From the NCBI GenBank assembly GCA_016794465.1, contig JAEUKA010000056.1, forward strand, positions 62,001 through 126,000: 64,000 nt of DNA, given 5' to 3'. Made by a program: the position numbers and the translations under genes. This stretch comes from Myxococcales bacterium. Its GTDB lineage: Bacteria; Myxococcota_A; Polyangia; Palsa-1104; JAEUJZ01. Under the pieces are notes generated by a model. That model was not told the origin of the DNA and did no database searches. It was given only the letters and a program-made list of their open reading frames with translations. This document shows, in pieces, positions 7,953-18,099 of the stretch; position 1 is the first letter of the stretch; each line of letters begins with the position of its first letter.

Positions 7953-10615
7953 CCGAGCTGGAGGGTGCCGCGATTGCCGGCGGCGTCCTCGACTTCCAGA
8001 TCCACCCCCGCGCTCACATCCACGCTGACATCAACCGCAAAACTTCCTTCGCTCACGGCGGGTGAGAGCGCCTCGCTCTTGCCATCCTTGCGACTGCGCA
8101 CCAGCAGCTTGACTGCGCCTGTCACCGGGACACTGCCATCGCTGCCACCTTGGAGCCGCAGCAGCCGAAAGCCACTGCCGACCGGATAGACCGCTTGGCC
8201 GGTGATGCGAGCGCCTTCACGCCGAGCGGTCAGCTGCACTGCACCCTCCGCCGTCACCACAAACGACTGGCTGGTTACATGGTAGGGCCTAGACCCACTC
8301 TGTCCCACTACGGAAAAGCGATAGCGACCCAGCGGCAGAGCCAGCGCCGCATCAAGCCCAGTCGCGCTGCCGAGCGAAAATCCCACCGCTTGCCACTCGA
8401 CGGTCCAAAAGTGCGCCTGCGACTTGCCCGGCTCGACATCGACCGGAGAGGGCGTGTAGGTCAAAAGGATGTCACGACCGCGACTCCCGACCACGCGACC
8501 GGAGCGACTCCGAACCTCGGAAAAGAGGCCACTGCCAGGCATCTTTTCGTACTCCAGGCTGACCTGCGGAAAGTCCTCTTCGGGATCACCGCCATAAAAC
8601 ACGAACGTGGCACGACCGCTGACACGCGGCAGCTGCGCGACCGGCTGCGCTTGGGAAGGAAGCTTGTCATGCGTCCGCACAAACAGATCGGACGGAATGC
8701 TGGTGGGAACCTGCCCGGCTTGACTCGTCGAAGAGCGCGGCGCCGTCTGCACTGGCCGAGGCAAGAACTGCAGCCGATCGAAGCGACCCCCTTGAGGCGG
8801 ACCGCCGACTCCTTGCGCCTCGGGATCTTCGCGCTCGGGAGTGTGGACGAGGCGCAGCAGATCGAGCGAGCGCTCAAGCAGCCACTCTCCTTCGAGCGGA
8901 CCAAAGATGTTGATCGACGGCTCGTAGCCCCCGCGCAGCCAGTTTTCGACATCGAGCAGGTAGCCGATGTGACCCTGCGCATACCCGATCACGAACGTTC
9001 GATCGGCACCGGCTGGAGATTTTTTGCGCAGCGCATCGGCCAGTCGGGTCACCGGCTCGCCCGGCAAGGTCGCGAGCAGCAGCGTCTCGTTATCGAGCTT
9101 GTCATCGGTCGGCGCACCACCCCCAGACTGACTCCGGAGCAGCAGCGGAATCCCCGAGAGTCGCAGCGCGCTCAGCGTCGTCCGCGTCGTCTCACAGGTC
9201 GGCAGTGGCGGCTCCGGCACCTTGAGGATCGCTGCAATGAACCGCTGCGCCGCACCAAGCTCTGCACAGGAAGCGTACGGCGCACCTTTGGCACCACTGA
9301 TTCCATCCACCGGAAGCGTCGGCTTCTTGTCGCCACACAGCCCAGCCGCCACCGGAACATTGAACTGACGGATTGGTCCCCGCGCCGTGCCATCGGGGAG
9401 AAACAGATCGGACGGCTCTGAAGAGATCTCCGCCGCTGGATCGTACGGAGTGTAGGAAAGTCCCGAGCGCACGCTCACGTCGCGGCCATTTCGCACCGAG
9501 CGCGTCCCCACCTCCAGCGCCGCCCGCGAGGAAGTCTTCACCGCGCGCCACAGGTCGATGATGCGCGGCGCCGCCAGCTCACCAATCGACTCCATCTTCG
9601 CGAAGTTTTCGCACAGCGTGGTCTTGGCATCGCAGCGCGACAGTCCACCCCGACCTTGCGGAGACACATCGCCCGCCGGACCTTGGATGTGCATCACCAT
9701 CACCGGTCGATCGAAGCGCTCTTCAAGTGCCAGCTCGACGTGTCCGGTGGCATCGGTCGAGACGAGTGGATTGTCCCCTCCACCAACGGTACCGTGCATC
9801 GGGAAGCTCGTCACCACCGCCAGCGGCTGATCCGCTTCATCATCAATCCGCAGCACCAGCAAGCGCTGTTCTTTGTGTTTGCCCATCGGCTTGCCATCGG
9901 GTCCAAGGAAGCTGTCATCTTCCTTGCGGCGATCCGCGTAGATGTCATCCCCGCGATCCCAGCCGTCCCAGATTCCCGCGCCCAGCTTGGCCGGCTTCGC
10001 CGCTTGCCTGGCCGCCAGCACCGCCTGCGCCGCCGACTGGAGCAGCCGCTGATACTGCTCCTCTTGAAACAGATCGAAGCCGAGCGACAGGTGGAATGTG
10101 CCTTGAAAAGTGCCCGGTCCCGCGTGGGTATGGCTGGCGGTCACAATCACTCGCCCGCGCGCACTCGCCATCCCCGCTTGGATCAGCTCTTTTTCGAGAT
10201 CGAACACCAAGCGGTCAAAGGCCACGCACAGATCCGCTTTGACGAGGATCGTCGGCTCACTGCCCGCTTGCAGATAGAGCGCCCGCACGAGCGGCACGGT
10301 CTGTACACCCGCCGACGGCACAAAGGCCTTGGCATGCGGACTGCGCCGACCATCGGGAGCCTGTCCCCCGAGCGCTTTCATGCGGGACGTAAAGCCTCCG
10401 AGCGGCGTTCCCACCGGCAGATCAATCCGCGCCTCACCCGTTCCGGCCAGCACCGCACCGGGCAGGATCAGCTGTCCGGCTCCGCTCCGCGCGGGAGACA
10501 CGTCGTAGGCACAAGACTCCGCTGCTGGGGGAGGCTCCGTGACCGCTTCAATCGGAGGAACGGAACACGCGGCCAGCACCGCGCTCAGCACAACGATTCG
10601 GGGAAACGTACGCAT
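7949..10615 (-). CDS. Neutral/alkaline ceramidase-like lipoprotein
   Basis: 888 residues from the ATG at 10615, which has AGGAG upstream and leads straight into a lipoprotein signal (LSAVLAAC, Cys17). The body matches the neutral ceramidase family, which hydrolyses the amide bond of ceramide to sphingosine and fatty acid. Visible motifs are SHTHAGPGTF (zinc-site His), FPMHGT, NPLVSTDATG and GPAGDVSP, the last corresponding to the region of the catalytic Ser. The C-terminal 250 residues would be the immunoglobulin-like domain. The gene ends 4 bases inside the 3' end of the convergent VWA gene. Substrate is inferred from family; sphingolipid or predation-related use is plausible, not shown. Confidence 0.8.
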   Translation of the reverse strand: MRTFPRIVVLSAVLAACSVPPIEAVTEPPPAAESCAYDVSPARSGAGQLILPGAVLAGTGEARIDLPVGTPLGGFTSRMKALGGQAPDGRRSPHAKAFVPSAGVQTVPLVRALYLQAGSEPTILVKADLCVAFDRLVFDLEKELIQAGMASARGRVIVTASHTHAGPGTFQGTFHLSLGFDLFQEEQYQRLLQSAAQAVLAARQAAKPAKLGAGIWDGWDRGDDIYADRRKEDDSFLGPDGKPMGKHKEQRLLVLRIDDEADQPLAVVTSFPMHGTVGGGDNPLVSTDATGHVELALEERFDRPVMVMHIQGPAGDVSPQGRGGLSRCDAKTTLCENFAKMESIGELAAPRIIDLWRAVKTSSRAALEVGTRSVRNGRDVSVRSGLSYTPYDPAAEISSEPSDLFLPDGTARGPIRQFNVPVAAGLCGDKKPTLPVDGISGAKGAPYASCAELGAAQRFIAAILKVPEPPLPTCETTRTTLSALRLSGIPLLLRSQSGGGAPTDDKLDNETLLLATLPGEPVTRLADALRKKSPAGADRTFVIGYAQGHIGYLLDVENWLRGGYEPSINIFGPLEGEWLLERSLDLLRLVHTPEREDPEAQGVGGPPQGGRFDRLQFLPRPVQTAPRSSTSQAGQVPTSIPSDLFVRTHDKLPSQAQPVAQLPRVSGRATFVFYGGDPEEDFPQVSLEYEKMPGSGLFSEVRSRSGRVVGSRGRDILLTYTPSPVDVEPGKSQAHFWTVEWQAVGFSLGSATGLDAALALPLGRYRFSVVGQSGSRPYHVTSQSFVVTAEGAVQLTARREGARITGQAVYPVGSGFRLLRLQGGSDGSVPVTGAVKLLVRSRKDGKSEALSPAVSEGSFAVDVSVDVSAGVDLEVEDAAGNRGTLQLG

Positions 10616-10668
10616 CGGCGATGCTCCTGGCGCGGCGAATCGGGGACCGTGCCCCGCGTAAGGACCAA

Positions 10669-12549
10669 CTACAGGGCTGGACCGCTGCGTCTCCGGCGAG
10701 TGGCTGCCCACAGCCCAAGCAGCACCAGCGCCGCCGATCCACCAAACAAGCGCACGCCAGAAGACTCGGACGGAGCGCCCGGATCAGCGACCGAGCAGCC
10801 AGAGCCGGACTCGCCTTCGCCAAGTGCGCCAGTGGTGCGCATCACACAGCGGTTTTTGGTTCCAGTGGCGCCGTCGGTTTCTGCGCACTCCATGGTGGCC
10901 GGGCACGACCAGCCCAGCTCGGCATCGCAGACCTTGGTGCAGTAGCGCGGCGACTTGCCATCTGCCGAAGGCGCGCTGCACTCACCGGTCGCGCAGTCCT
11001 GGTTGCGGCTGCACCGACCCCCGAGCGCTCCGATCTTGGGCGTGCTGCGGCTGTACATCGGTGGCATGCAGATGCTATCGACGCACTCGAGGCCGCCCGC
11101 GCACAGCCGATCCTGGGTGCAGTAGTGCGTGCAGATCTGACCCACCGGAGTGATCGCGCAGATGCCGCCTTTGCACTCGCTGCTCTTGTCGCAGGCCTGG
11201 CCGTAGGGACGACCTTCATCGCCCATCCCCGTCGGACTCGGTGCCGGAGCCGGCGGCGTCACACAGGTGTTGCCCTGACACTTTTGACCGGGTGCGCAGT
11301 CGTTGGGAACCGCGCAGGTCGGCGTTGCGGCCACAAACCCAACCTGCGTCACCGTGATGTTTCCCACTCGATCATAGGCCGTGGCGGTCAGCTGATACGA
11401 GCCCGGGCTTGACAGGCGAATCTGCGCCACCGACTGCGGAGGTCGCAGCTCTGCCACCGGATGACCGCCGCGCGCTTTGGCCGCGATGACCGGACTGAGG
11501 CTCAGCGTAATGTGATCGATTCCTTTGTCAGCGGACGCTTCGACGGCCAGCGTGACATCTTTGCCGACCGTCTCGCCTTCCTGCGGACTCAATACCTTGA
11601 CCGTGGGCGGACTGGCCAGTCCCGGCACTTCCCCTTGCCGCGCGCCGAGGTTTTCGATCAGCACTTTTTTGCTGTCCTGATAGTCGCCCGGCATGGCTCC
11701 ACACGGACCCGCATCCGCCACCTGACCGCCGAGGAACCCGTCCACCACCGACACGCTGGGATACATAATGTCCTTGCGATTCTGGACATGTCCCAGCCCA
11801 TAGGCGTGACCGGCTTCGTGCGCAATCGTGACCGCCACTTGATCCGGGTTTTCCCGCAGCGAGCGCGAGAACGCGAAGTTCAAGTTGGTTTCGTTGTTGT
11901 TCTTGCAGTCAGCCGGTGAGATTCCGACGATTCCGCCGCCGAGCCCGATGTCCGACTTGTCTCCGCCGACCACCGTCATCTGGTAGTCCCCCGAGAGTGG
12001 CCGGCTCATCACCACATCTATGTCGTAGTCCGAGTACCACTTCTGAACCTGCTGGTGGATCTTCATGATGGCTTCGTTCCGCTTGGCATTGCCGGGATCG
12101 AAGCCGTCGATCTCGACGATTCCTTGGTTCTTGAAGCCGGGGTCGCGGATGCCGTCATTTTCCAGCGCGTTGTCGCCAACCCGAAGGTCCGCGCCGTCGT
12201 AGTTCACAAACAGGACATGGCGACCGCTGAACCCGAGCGCCTCGCCGGGCAGCTTCTTTTTGCCGCAGCTGGGCAGGATGACTTGGTCGCCACCCACGAT
12301 TGTTAGCGAAGATGGCGACAGCGCCCCAGAGTCTCGGCAGGCATCGCTCGACTCCCCGGATGCGGCCAGCGGATCGCGTGGATCACGCTCCTCCACACCG
12401 CTCGGTGAGCCACAGCCAAGCGCAGCGGTCACGGACACCACCAGAGCCAAAGTACCCAGCCGAGCCCGGCGCAAAGTACCGTTTTCTCGTCGAGAATCGC
12501 AGCGGTCAACTGTAGGCAAACGTCCGAGTTGCATGCGTGCAACGTACAT
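10669..12549 (-). CDS. Secreted zinc metalloprotease with lipobox and MYXO-CTERM-like C-terminal anchor
   Basis: About 626 residues. The start is uncertain: ATG at 12549 or 12534, or TTG at 12564, none with a strong ribosome binding site. An export signal ends in TAALGC. Around residue 240 the zinc motif HEAGHAYGLGH fits HExxHxxGxxH metzincin-type proteases, which cleave proteins outside the cell. A PPTVKVLSP region begins an Ig-like domain with a TAYD motif, and Cys-rich repeats follow. The C-terminus has GCS, a hydrophobic span (AALVLLGLWAA) and RRRR, the layout of a MYXO-CTERM sorting signal in Myxococcota. It lies 53 bases upstream of the ceramidase-like gene on the same strand, so the two may be one transcript. 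Confidence 0.82.
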   Translation of the reverse strand: MYVARMQLGRLPTVDRCDSRRENGTLRRARLGTLALVVSVTAALGCGSPSGVEERDPRDPLAASGESSDACRDSGALSPSSLTIVGGDQVILPSCGKKKLPGEALGFSGRHVLFVNYDGADLRVGDNALENDGIRDPGFKNQGIVEIDGFDPGNAKRNEAIMKIHQQVQKWYSDYDIDVVMSRPLSGDYQMTVVGGDKSDIGLGGGIVGISPADCKNNNETNLNFAFSRSLRENPDQVAVTIAHEAGHAYGLGHVQNRKDIMYPSVSVVDGFLGGQVADAGPCGAMPGDYQDSKKVLIENLGARQGEVPGLASPPTVKVLSPQEGETVGKDVTLAVEASADKGIDHITLSLSPVIAAKARGGHPVAELRPPQSVAQIRLSSPGSYQLTATAYDRVGNITVTQVGFVAATPTCAVPNDCAPGQKCQGNTCVTPPAPAPSPTGMGDEGRPYGQACDKSSECKGGICAITPVGQICTHYCTQDRLCAGGLECVDSICMPPMYSRSTPKIGALGGRCSRNQDCATGECSAPSADGKSPRYCTKVCDAELGWSCPATMECAETDGATGTKNRCVMRTTGALGEGESGSGCSVADPGAPSESSGVRLFGGSAALVLLGLWAATRRRRSGPAL

Positions 12550-12573
12550 GGACTGCCCGAGCAAGGGAAGTGG

Positions 12574-14043
12574 CTATTGCCGGACGAGCAGCGCGACGCA
12601 CTCGATATGAGGAGTCCCCGGGTGCATGTCGTAGGGCGTGACCTGCTGCGTCGAGTAGCCCAGCTCGCGCAGCCACAGCAGATCGCGCGCCAGGCTGGGC
12701 GGACTGCAGCTCATATAGATGATGTGGGAAGGCCCGAGCGCGCCCAGGGCCCGGAGCGCCTCTTCACTGCAGCCGCGACGCGGAGGATTCAGCAGCGCCA
12801 CCATCCGTCCGAGCCCCGACTGCTGGGTCAGCGTGGCGAGAACGTCCTCGACCGTGCCGACGTGAAAGCGCGCCCGCTCGCCCGTAAGTCCCGCAAGCTC
12901 CGCCGACGCCTGCGCATCCGCAATGGCCGACTCACCAACCTCCACCCCAATCAACCGCGCCGAGGGATGCCGCAAGAGCACCGTCCGCCCAAGCCCCGAC
13001 ACCCCACAATAGAGATCGAGCACGGTATCCAGCTCGACCTGCGCGAGCGCTTGCGCCACATCTTGATAAATCTGCCGCGCGACCTCGCGATTCACCTGCA
13101 GAAACGACCGCGCTGACACCCGCAGCCGCACGATCAAGTCTTCCCATAGGAACGATTCACCGAATAAGACCTCATCACCTGCGGCACCGCCCATCACTTG
13201 ATCATCGTCTAGTGAAGTGAGCGCGCTGGCTGGCGCATCCACCGGAAGCAGCGCATTGCCTCGACTTGCATGTTGATGCAGCACCACCGATTGCACGCAG
13301 GGATGCGCACGAACCACGGCTTGCGCCAGCGCCAACACCTGCGGCGGCCTATCGGCCATCACCAAGCTCACCTGCACCGCGCCACTGTCCACTTCGCGGA
13401 GCAGCACGTAGCGCAGCGAGCCTTGGGCCGTCACTTCGTCATACGCGGACACACCGAGCGCCGCCGCTTGCTCTGCGACCGTCTTTCCCACCGCCCGCAG
13501 CGTCCGCTTGTTGGTCTGACACCCTGCCATGTCGACCACGTTGTGGGACCGGGGAGCAAACGCGCCCAGCACCACTTTTCGCACCGGATGAGAAGTCGCC
13601 ACCAGCTTGACGCGACTGCGATAATCCGACGGGGAAGGAGCCGCAACGCACGGCTTCACATCCACCGCTCCGCCTTCCCGTACCCAAGTCCCTAGGGGCT
13701 GAAGCTCTGCACAAACCGTACGCCACTTCCAGGCGAGCTGCGCGGGATACGCAAGGTGCAAGACCGCACAGCCTCCGCACGGACCAAAGCTCTGACAAGC
13801 AGGCACCACACGATCATCTGAACAGGAATTCCGTCGCTGCACAGTGGCATGCGCCGGTCCGCCATGGCGACTCACGTGGCCTACCACCACCACCGCTTCT
13901 TCAAAAGGAAGCAGGTTTCGCACATGGATTGGCGTAGGAACATGTTCCGCGACCACTCCCGCTCCACTAGGAGCCAGCTCACCCGCCATCACCTTGAGCA
14001 CCTGTCCCACGCGGAGCTTCTTCACTTCCATTCCTGCTTTCAT
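12574..14043 (-). CDS. rlmD: TrmA/RlmD-family RNA (uracil-5-)-methyltransferase with TRAM domain
   Basis: About 489 residues; I chose the ATG at 14043 because GGAG lies about 6 bases upstream. The enzyme would transfer a methyl group from SAM to C5 of a uracil in rRNA (or tRNA). The N-terminus is a TRAM RNA-binding domain. It is followed by the iron-sulfur cysteines CQSFGPCGGC, the SAM motif DLYCGVSGLG, NPPRRGC and the catalytic Cys in YMSCSP. The end HIECVALL is typical of the family. Which uracil is modified (RlmD U1939, RlmC or TrmA) cannot be decided here, so the symbol is tentative. It is transcribed away from the H1-like gene. Confidence 0.85.
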   Translation of the reverse strand: MKAGMEVKKLRVGQVLKVMAGELAPSGAGVVAEHVPTPIHVRNLLPFEEAVVVVGHVSRHGGPAHATVQRRNSCSDDRVVPACQSFGPCGGCAVLHLAYPAQLAWKWRTVCAELQPLGTWVREGGAVDVKPCVAAPSPSDYRSRVKLVATSHPVRKVVLGAFAPRSHNVVDMAGCQTNKRTLRAVGKTVAEQAAALGVSAYDEVTAQGSLRYVLLREVDSGAVQVSLVMADRPPQVLALAQAVVRAHPCVQSVVLHQHASRGNALLPVDAPASALTSLDDDQVMGGAAGDEVLFGESFLWEDLIVRLRVSARSFLQVNREVARQIYQDVAQALAQVELDTVLDLYCGVSGLGRTVLLRHPSARLIGVEVGESAIADAQASAELAGLTGERARFHVGTVEDVLATLTQQSGLGRMVALLNPPRRGCSEEALRALGALGPSHIIYMSCSPPSLARDLLWLRELGYSTQQVTPYDMHPGTPHIECVALLVRQ

Positions 14044-14140
14044 CACCGTCTCCATCCACAGCCATTCCTCGACCGCACCCACCGTTTACACGGAGCCAGT
14101 CCTTCCCACAAGGGGGGCCTCTGGGAATCATCCCAAACGA

Positions 14141-14161
14141 TTCCTTTTGCAAAAAAAGGAA
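14141..14161. repeat. Perfect 8-bp hairpin in the divergent intergenic region
   Basis: TTCCTTTT (14141-14148) is exactly complementary to AAAAGGAA (14154-14161) with a 5-base loop. It sits between the methyltransferase and H1-like genes, just before the predicted H1-like promoter. It lacks the T-tract of an intrinsic terminator on the plus strand, so a protein-binding site is as likely. Confidence 0.3.
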
Positions 14162-14170
14162 GGTATCTGC

Positions 14171-14199
14171 TTGTACCTGAAACGCGAGTTGTGTAAGTT
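14171..14199 (+). promoter_or_regulatory. Candidate sigma-70 promoter of the H1-like gene
   Basis: TTGTAC (14171-14176) and TAAGTT (14194-14199) are separated by exactly 17 bases, close to the housekeeping -35/-10 consensus. The expected start would leave a leader of about 35 bases containing GAAAGGAA before the ATG at 14242. The prediction is from pattern alone. Confidence 0.35.
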
Positions 14200-14241
14200 T
14201 CATCTCAGCGTGTATTAACGAAAGGAATTGGGGATACGAAG

Positions 14242-14901
14242 ATGCCAAAGAAGACCTCCCGAACCAAAGCTGCTGCTCCTAAGAAGGCCCCTGCTCGTCG
14301 TGCTCCCGCCGCATCCAAGCCGAAGTCTTCGGCTCAGGAACTGCAGCGGCTGATCAGCCAGATGGCTGTCGAGCGTCAGCACCACATCGACTCGATTGCA
14401 GAGATTGATCAGACCTTCAAGGAGTTCGGCATCGCCTCTGGTGGTGGTGCACGAGGCGGCAAGCGCGGGAAGGGCAAGGCGAAGGATGCGGAGGCCGCTG
14501 CGCCCAAGGCCCCAGCCAAGAAGGGTCGGAAGCCAGGCAAGAAGGCCGCGGCTCCGAAGGCTCCCAAAGCTCCGAAGGCTCCCAAAGCTCCGAAGGCCCC
14601 CAAAGCTCCGAAGGCCCCGAAGGCTCCCAAAGCTCCGAAGGCTCCCAAGGCTCCCAAGGCCAAGGCCAAGAGCCGCAAAGGAGTGAAGCCAGGCAAGTTC
14701 GAGATCACCGGAGATCAGCTGATCCTCGACTTCCTCAAGGCCAGCGGTGGCGCCTCGACCGAGGACATCCGCAAGCACTGGGAGAGCAATGGCCGCCGTG
14801 GCAAAGCCGAGAACAACCTCACCAATCTGGTGAAGTCGGGCAAGATCAAGCGCGTCAAGCTGACCGACCGCCCCGGTAGCCGCTACGAGCTGACTGCCTA
14901 G
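14242..14901 (+). CDS. Histone H1-like Lys/Ala/Pro-repeat DNA-binding protein
   Basis: 219 residues, highly basic. Residues 1-30 form a Lys/Ala/Pro tail and 30-60 a helical segment (AQELQRLISQMAVERQ). Residues 65-150 are low complexity, dominated by tandem APK/KAP triplets that mimic the C-terminal tail of eukaryotic histone H1. The last 70 residues (FEITGDQLILDFLKASGG...) look like a small winged-helix domain. The tail would bind DNA non-specifically and the folded end could give specificity, so a nucleoid-organising or developmental role is inferred. The near-perfect 9-12 base repeats (14563-14660) make the gene prone to length variation. GAAAGGAA precedes the ATG. Confidence 0.8.
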   Translation: MPKKTSRTKAAAPKKAPARRAPAASKPKSSAQELQRLISQMAVERQHHIDSIAEIDQTFKEFGIASGGGARGGKRGKGKAKDAEAAAPKAPAKKGRKPGKKAAAPKAPKAPKAPKAPKAPKAPKAPKAPKAPKAPKAPKAKAKSRKGVKPGKFEITGDQLILDFLKASGGASTEDIRKHWESNGRRGKAENNLTNLVKSGKIKRVKLTDRPGSRYELTA

Positions 14902-15051
14902 CTGTTTCGCTTGGGATTCCCACGCTCTTGGGGTCCTCTCTTTCTCTCACGGAGTGCTCGTCTTGGCATCGCCTGAACGCGCACTCTGTGACACCGACCG
15001 CTCGCTATGTGGACAGATCGTCCACTCCTTCCCAATCACAGGACAGAAACC

Positions 15052-15363
15052 ATGTCGGAACGGCTCGAAGAGCTGAAGCGATTCACGTTACTTATGCCTG
15101 ATGACCCCTTTCCTCTCTACGGTCTAGCGCTCGAGCATCGTAGCGAAGGAAACTTTCCCGAAGCCGCCGCGACCTTCGAGCAGCTGATGTCACGGCATCC
15201 TTCGTACGTCCCGCAGTACCTCATGTATGGGAAGCTGCTGGCCGGCGAGCTGCGTGATCCCCAAAAGGCCCGCGAGGTACTGCAGCTTGGCATCGAAAAA
15301 GCGAAGCAAGCGGGCAACCGGCACGCGCTGGGAGAGCTGATGTCAGAGCTCGAAGGACTGTGA
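15052..15363 (+). CDS. Small TPR protein
   Basis: 103 residues from the ATG at 15052, preceded by AGGACAG. The protein is two to three tetratricopeptide-type helical hairpins (FPLYGLALEHRSEGNFPEAAATFEQL, split as YGLALEH and GNFPEAA). There is no signal peptide, so it is cytoplasmic and probably a protein-protein adaptor. Similar short TPR proteins beginning MPDDPFPLYGLALE are common in Myxococcota and Bacteroidetes-like genomes. No partner is evident from its neighbours. Confidence 0.75.
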   Translation: MSERLEELKRFTLLMPDDPFPLYGLALEHRSEGNFPEAAATFEQLMSRHPSYVPQYLMYGKLLAGELRDPQKAREVLQLGIEKAKQAGNRHALGELMSELEGL

Positions 15364-15555
15364 GCGCGATATCATTTCCCACACGGCAGTTCGTTTGTGA
15401 TGAAGTCCAAGCAGCGCTGGGCTCTGGGTATGTGTAAACAGACCGAGATAGAGCGCTCTGTGCGACGGTACCTACAACCACTTCAGTCAGTCAGAAAGCC
15501 GTCGCTGTGGAAGACTCTTGGGATTCCGCAGCCACCCGTGCAAGGAGCAAAAGGG

Positions 15556-16113
15556 ATGAACAACAGAATGCGTAGCGGTCGAGAAGGATTCCTGCTCGGA
15601 ATTTGCTTGCTCGTGACGAGTGCCGCCTGTCCCGGTCCACAGGTCAAGCCCGATGACACTGCAACCAAGACGGCGGCAAGCACTTCGCTGGAAGCGCGCA
15701 GCGGCACCAGCATTTCCGGAGACGCTTCCTTTGCACAGGAAGGCGACACCGTCCGCGTGGTCGTGAATGTAAAAGGTGCGACGCCCGGTGAGCATGGCCT
15801 GCACATTCATGAAAAGGGAGACTGCTCTGCCGCCGATGCAGCCTCTGCTGGTCCGCACTTTAACCCACACAAAATGGATCACGGCGGAGTGGAGCAGAGT
15901 CCTCGTCATGCTGGAGATCTGGGCAACATGACCATCGGCGCTGATGGCAGCGGACGGCATGAAGTGGTGCTGAAGGGTCTTACGGTGGTCGCAGGCGAGC
16001 TGTCGGTGGTGGGACGCGCGCTGGTCCTGCATGAGAAGCCGGACGATCTGCGCACTCAGCCATCAGGAAACTCGGGCGCGCGCATTGGCTGCGGCGTGAT
16101 TGTGGCCAAGTAG
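15556..16113 (+). CDS. sodC: Cu/Zn superoxide dismutase, lipoprotein form
   Basis: 185 residues; the ATG at 15556 follows AAGGAG (15542-15547) and starts a lipoprotein signal (VTSAAC, Cys25). It dismutes superoxide to H2O2 and O2 in the periplasm or at the outer membrane. The copper ligands are in HGLHIHEKGDC, metal-bridging and zinc ligands in GPHFNPHKMDHG, another in HAGDLGN, and the end HEKPDDL...SGNSGARIGCGVI contains the second disulfide Cys and guiding-Arg region. Length and motifs are complete, so it should be active. It stands alone; the next gene is convergent. Confidence 0.93.
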   Translation: MNNRMRSGREGFLLGICLLVTSAACPGPQVKPDDTATKTAASTSLEARSGTSISGDASFAQEGDTVRVVVNVKGATPGEHGLHIHEKGDCSAADAASAGPHFNPHKMDHGGVEQSPRHAGDLGNMTIGADGSGRHEVVLKGLTVVAGELSVVGRALVLHEKPDDLRTQPSGNSGARIGCGVIVAK

Positions 16114-16130
16114 CTCCGCCACACGTTGTG

Positions 16131-17750
<1,620 letters not shown>

Positions 17751-18099
17751 AGGCTCGTCTCCGGGGCACCAGCCCCTGCTTAAGGTCTATCTTCTGCCTA
17801 CCCTCTAATCTGATCAGTGGACACTGCGCCCACTGGCAGCCTCTTCTCCTCGCTCGCCCCCCTACGCAGCGCCCTAGCACCATGAGGAACGAACGACTGC
17901 TTGTGATCCTTCTAACAAATCTAGACCGCGAAACCTTCCCGGCAAGGCGAACCTCAACTTGTCGTGTCCTATCGCAAGCTTTTCTTAGAGATGCCTTGCG
18001 AAAGGACAATTCCGGTCTAAGATTTGGAGTCTTTGTCTTCACGAGCGCGCTTGGTTCCCCCGTGCTCCCTTATCAACGCAGAAACTCACCTTCCGATCC
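17751..18099. other. Divergent rpoD / rnr intergenic region
   Basis: About 350 bases between the divergent rpoD and RNase R genes with no credible coding. It must hold promoters for both. The middle (17895-18025) is less GC-rich than its surroundings. I could not identify a convincing -35/-10 pair or operator. Confidence 0.4.
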
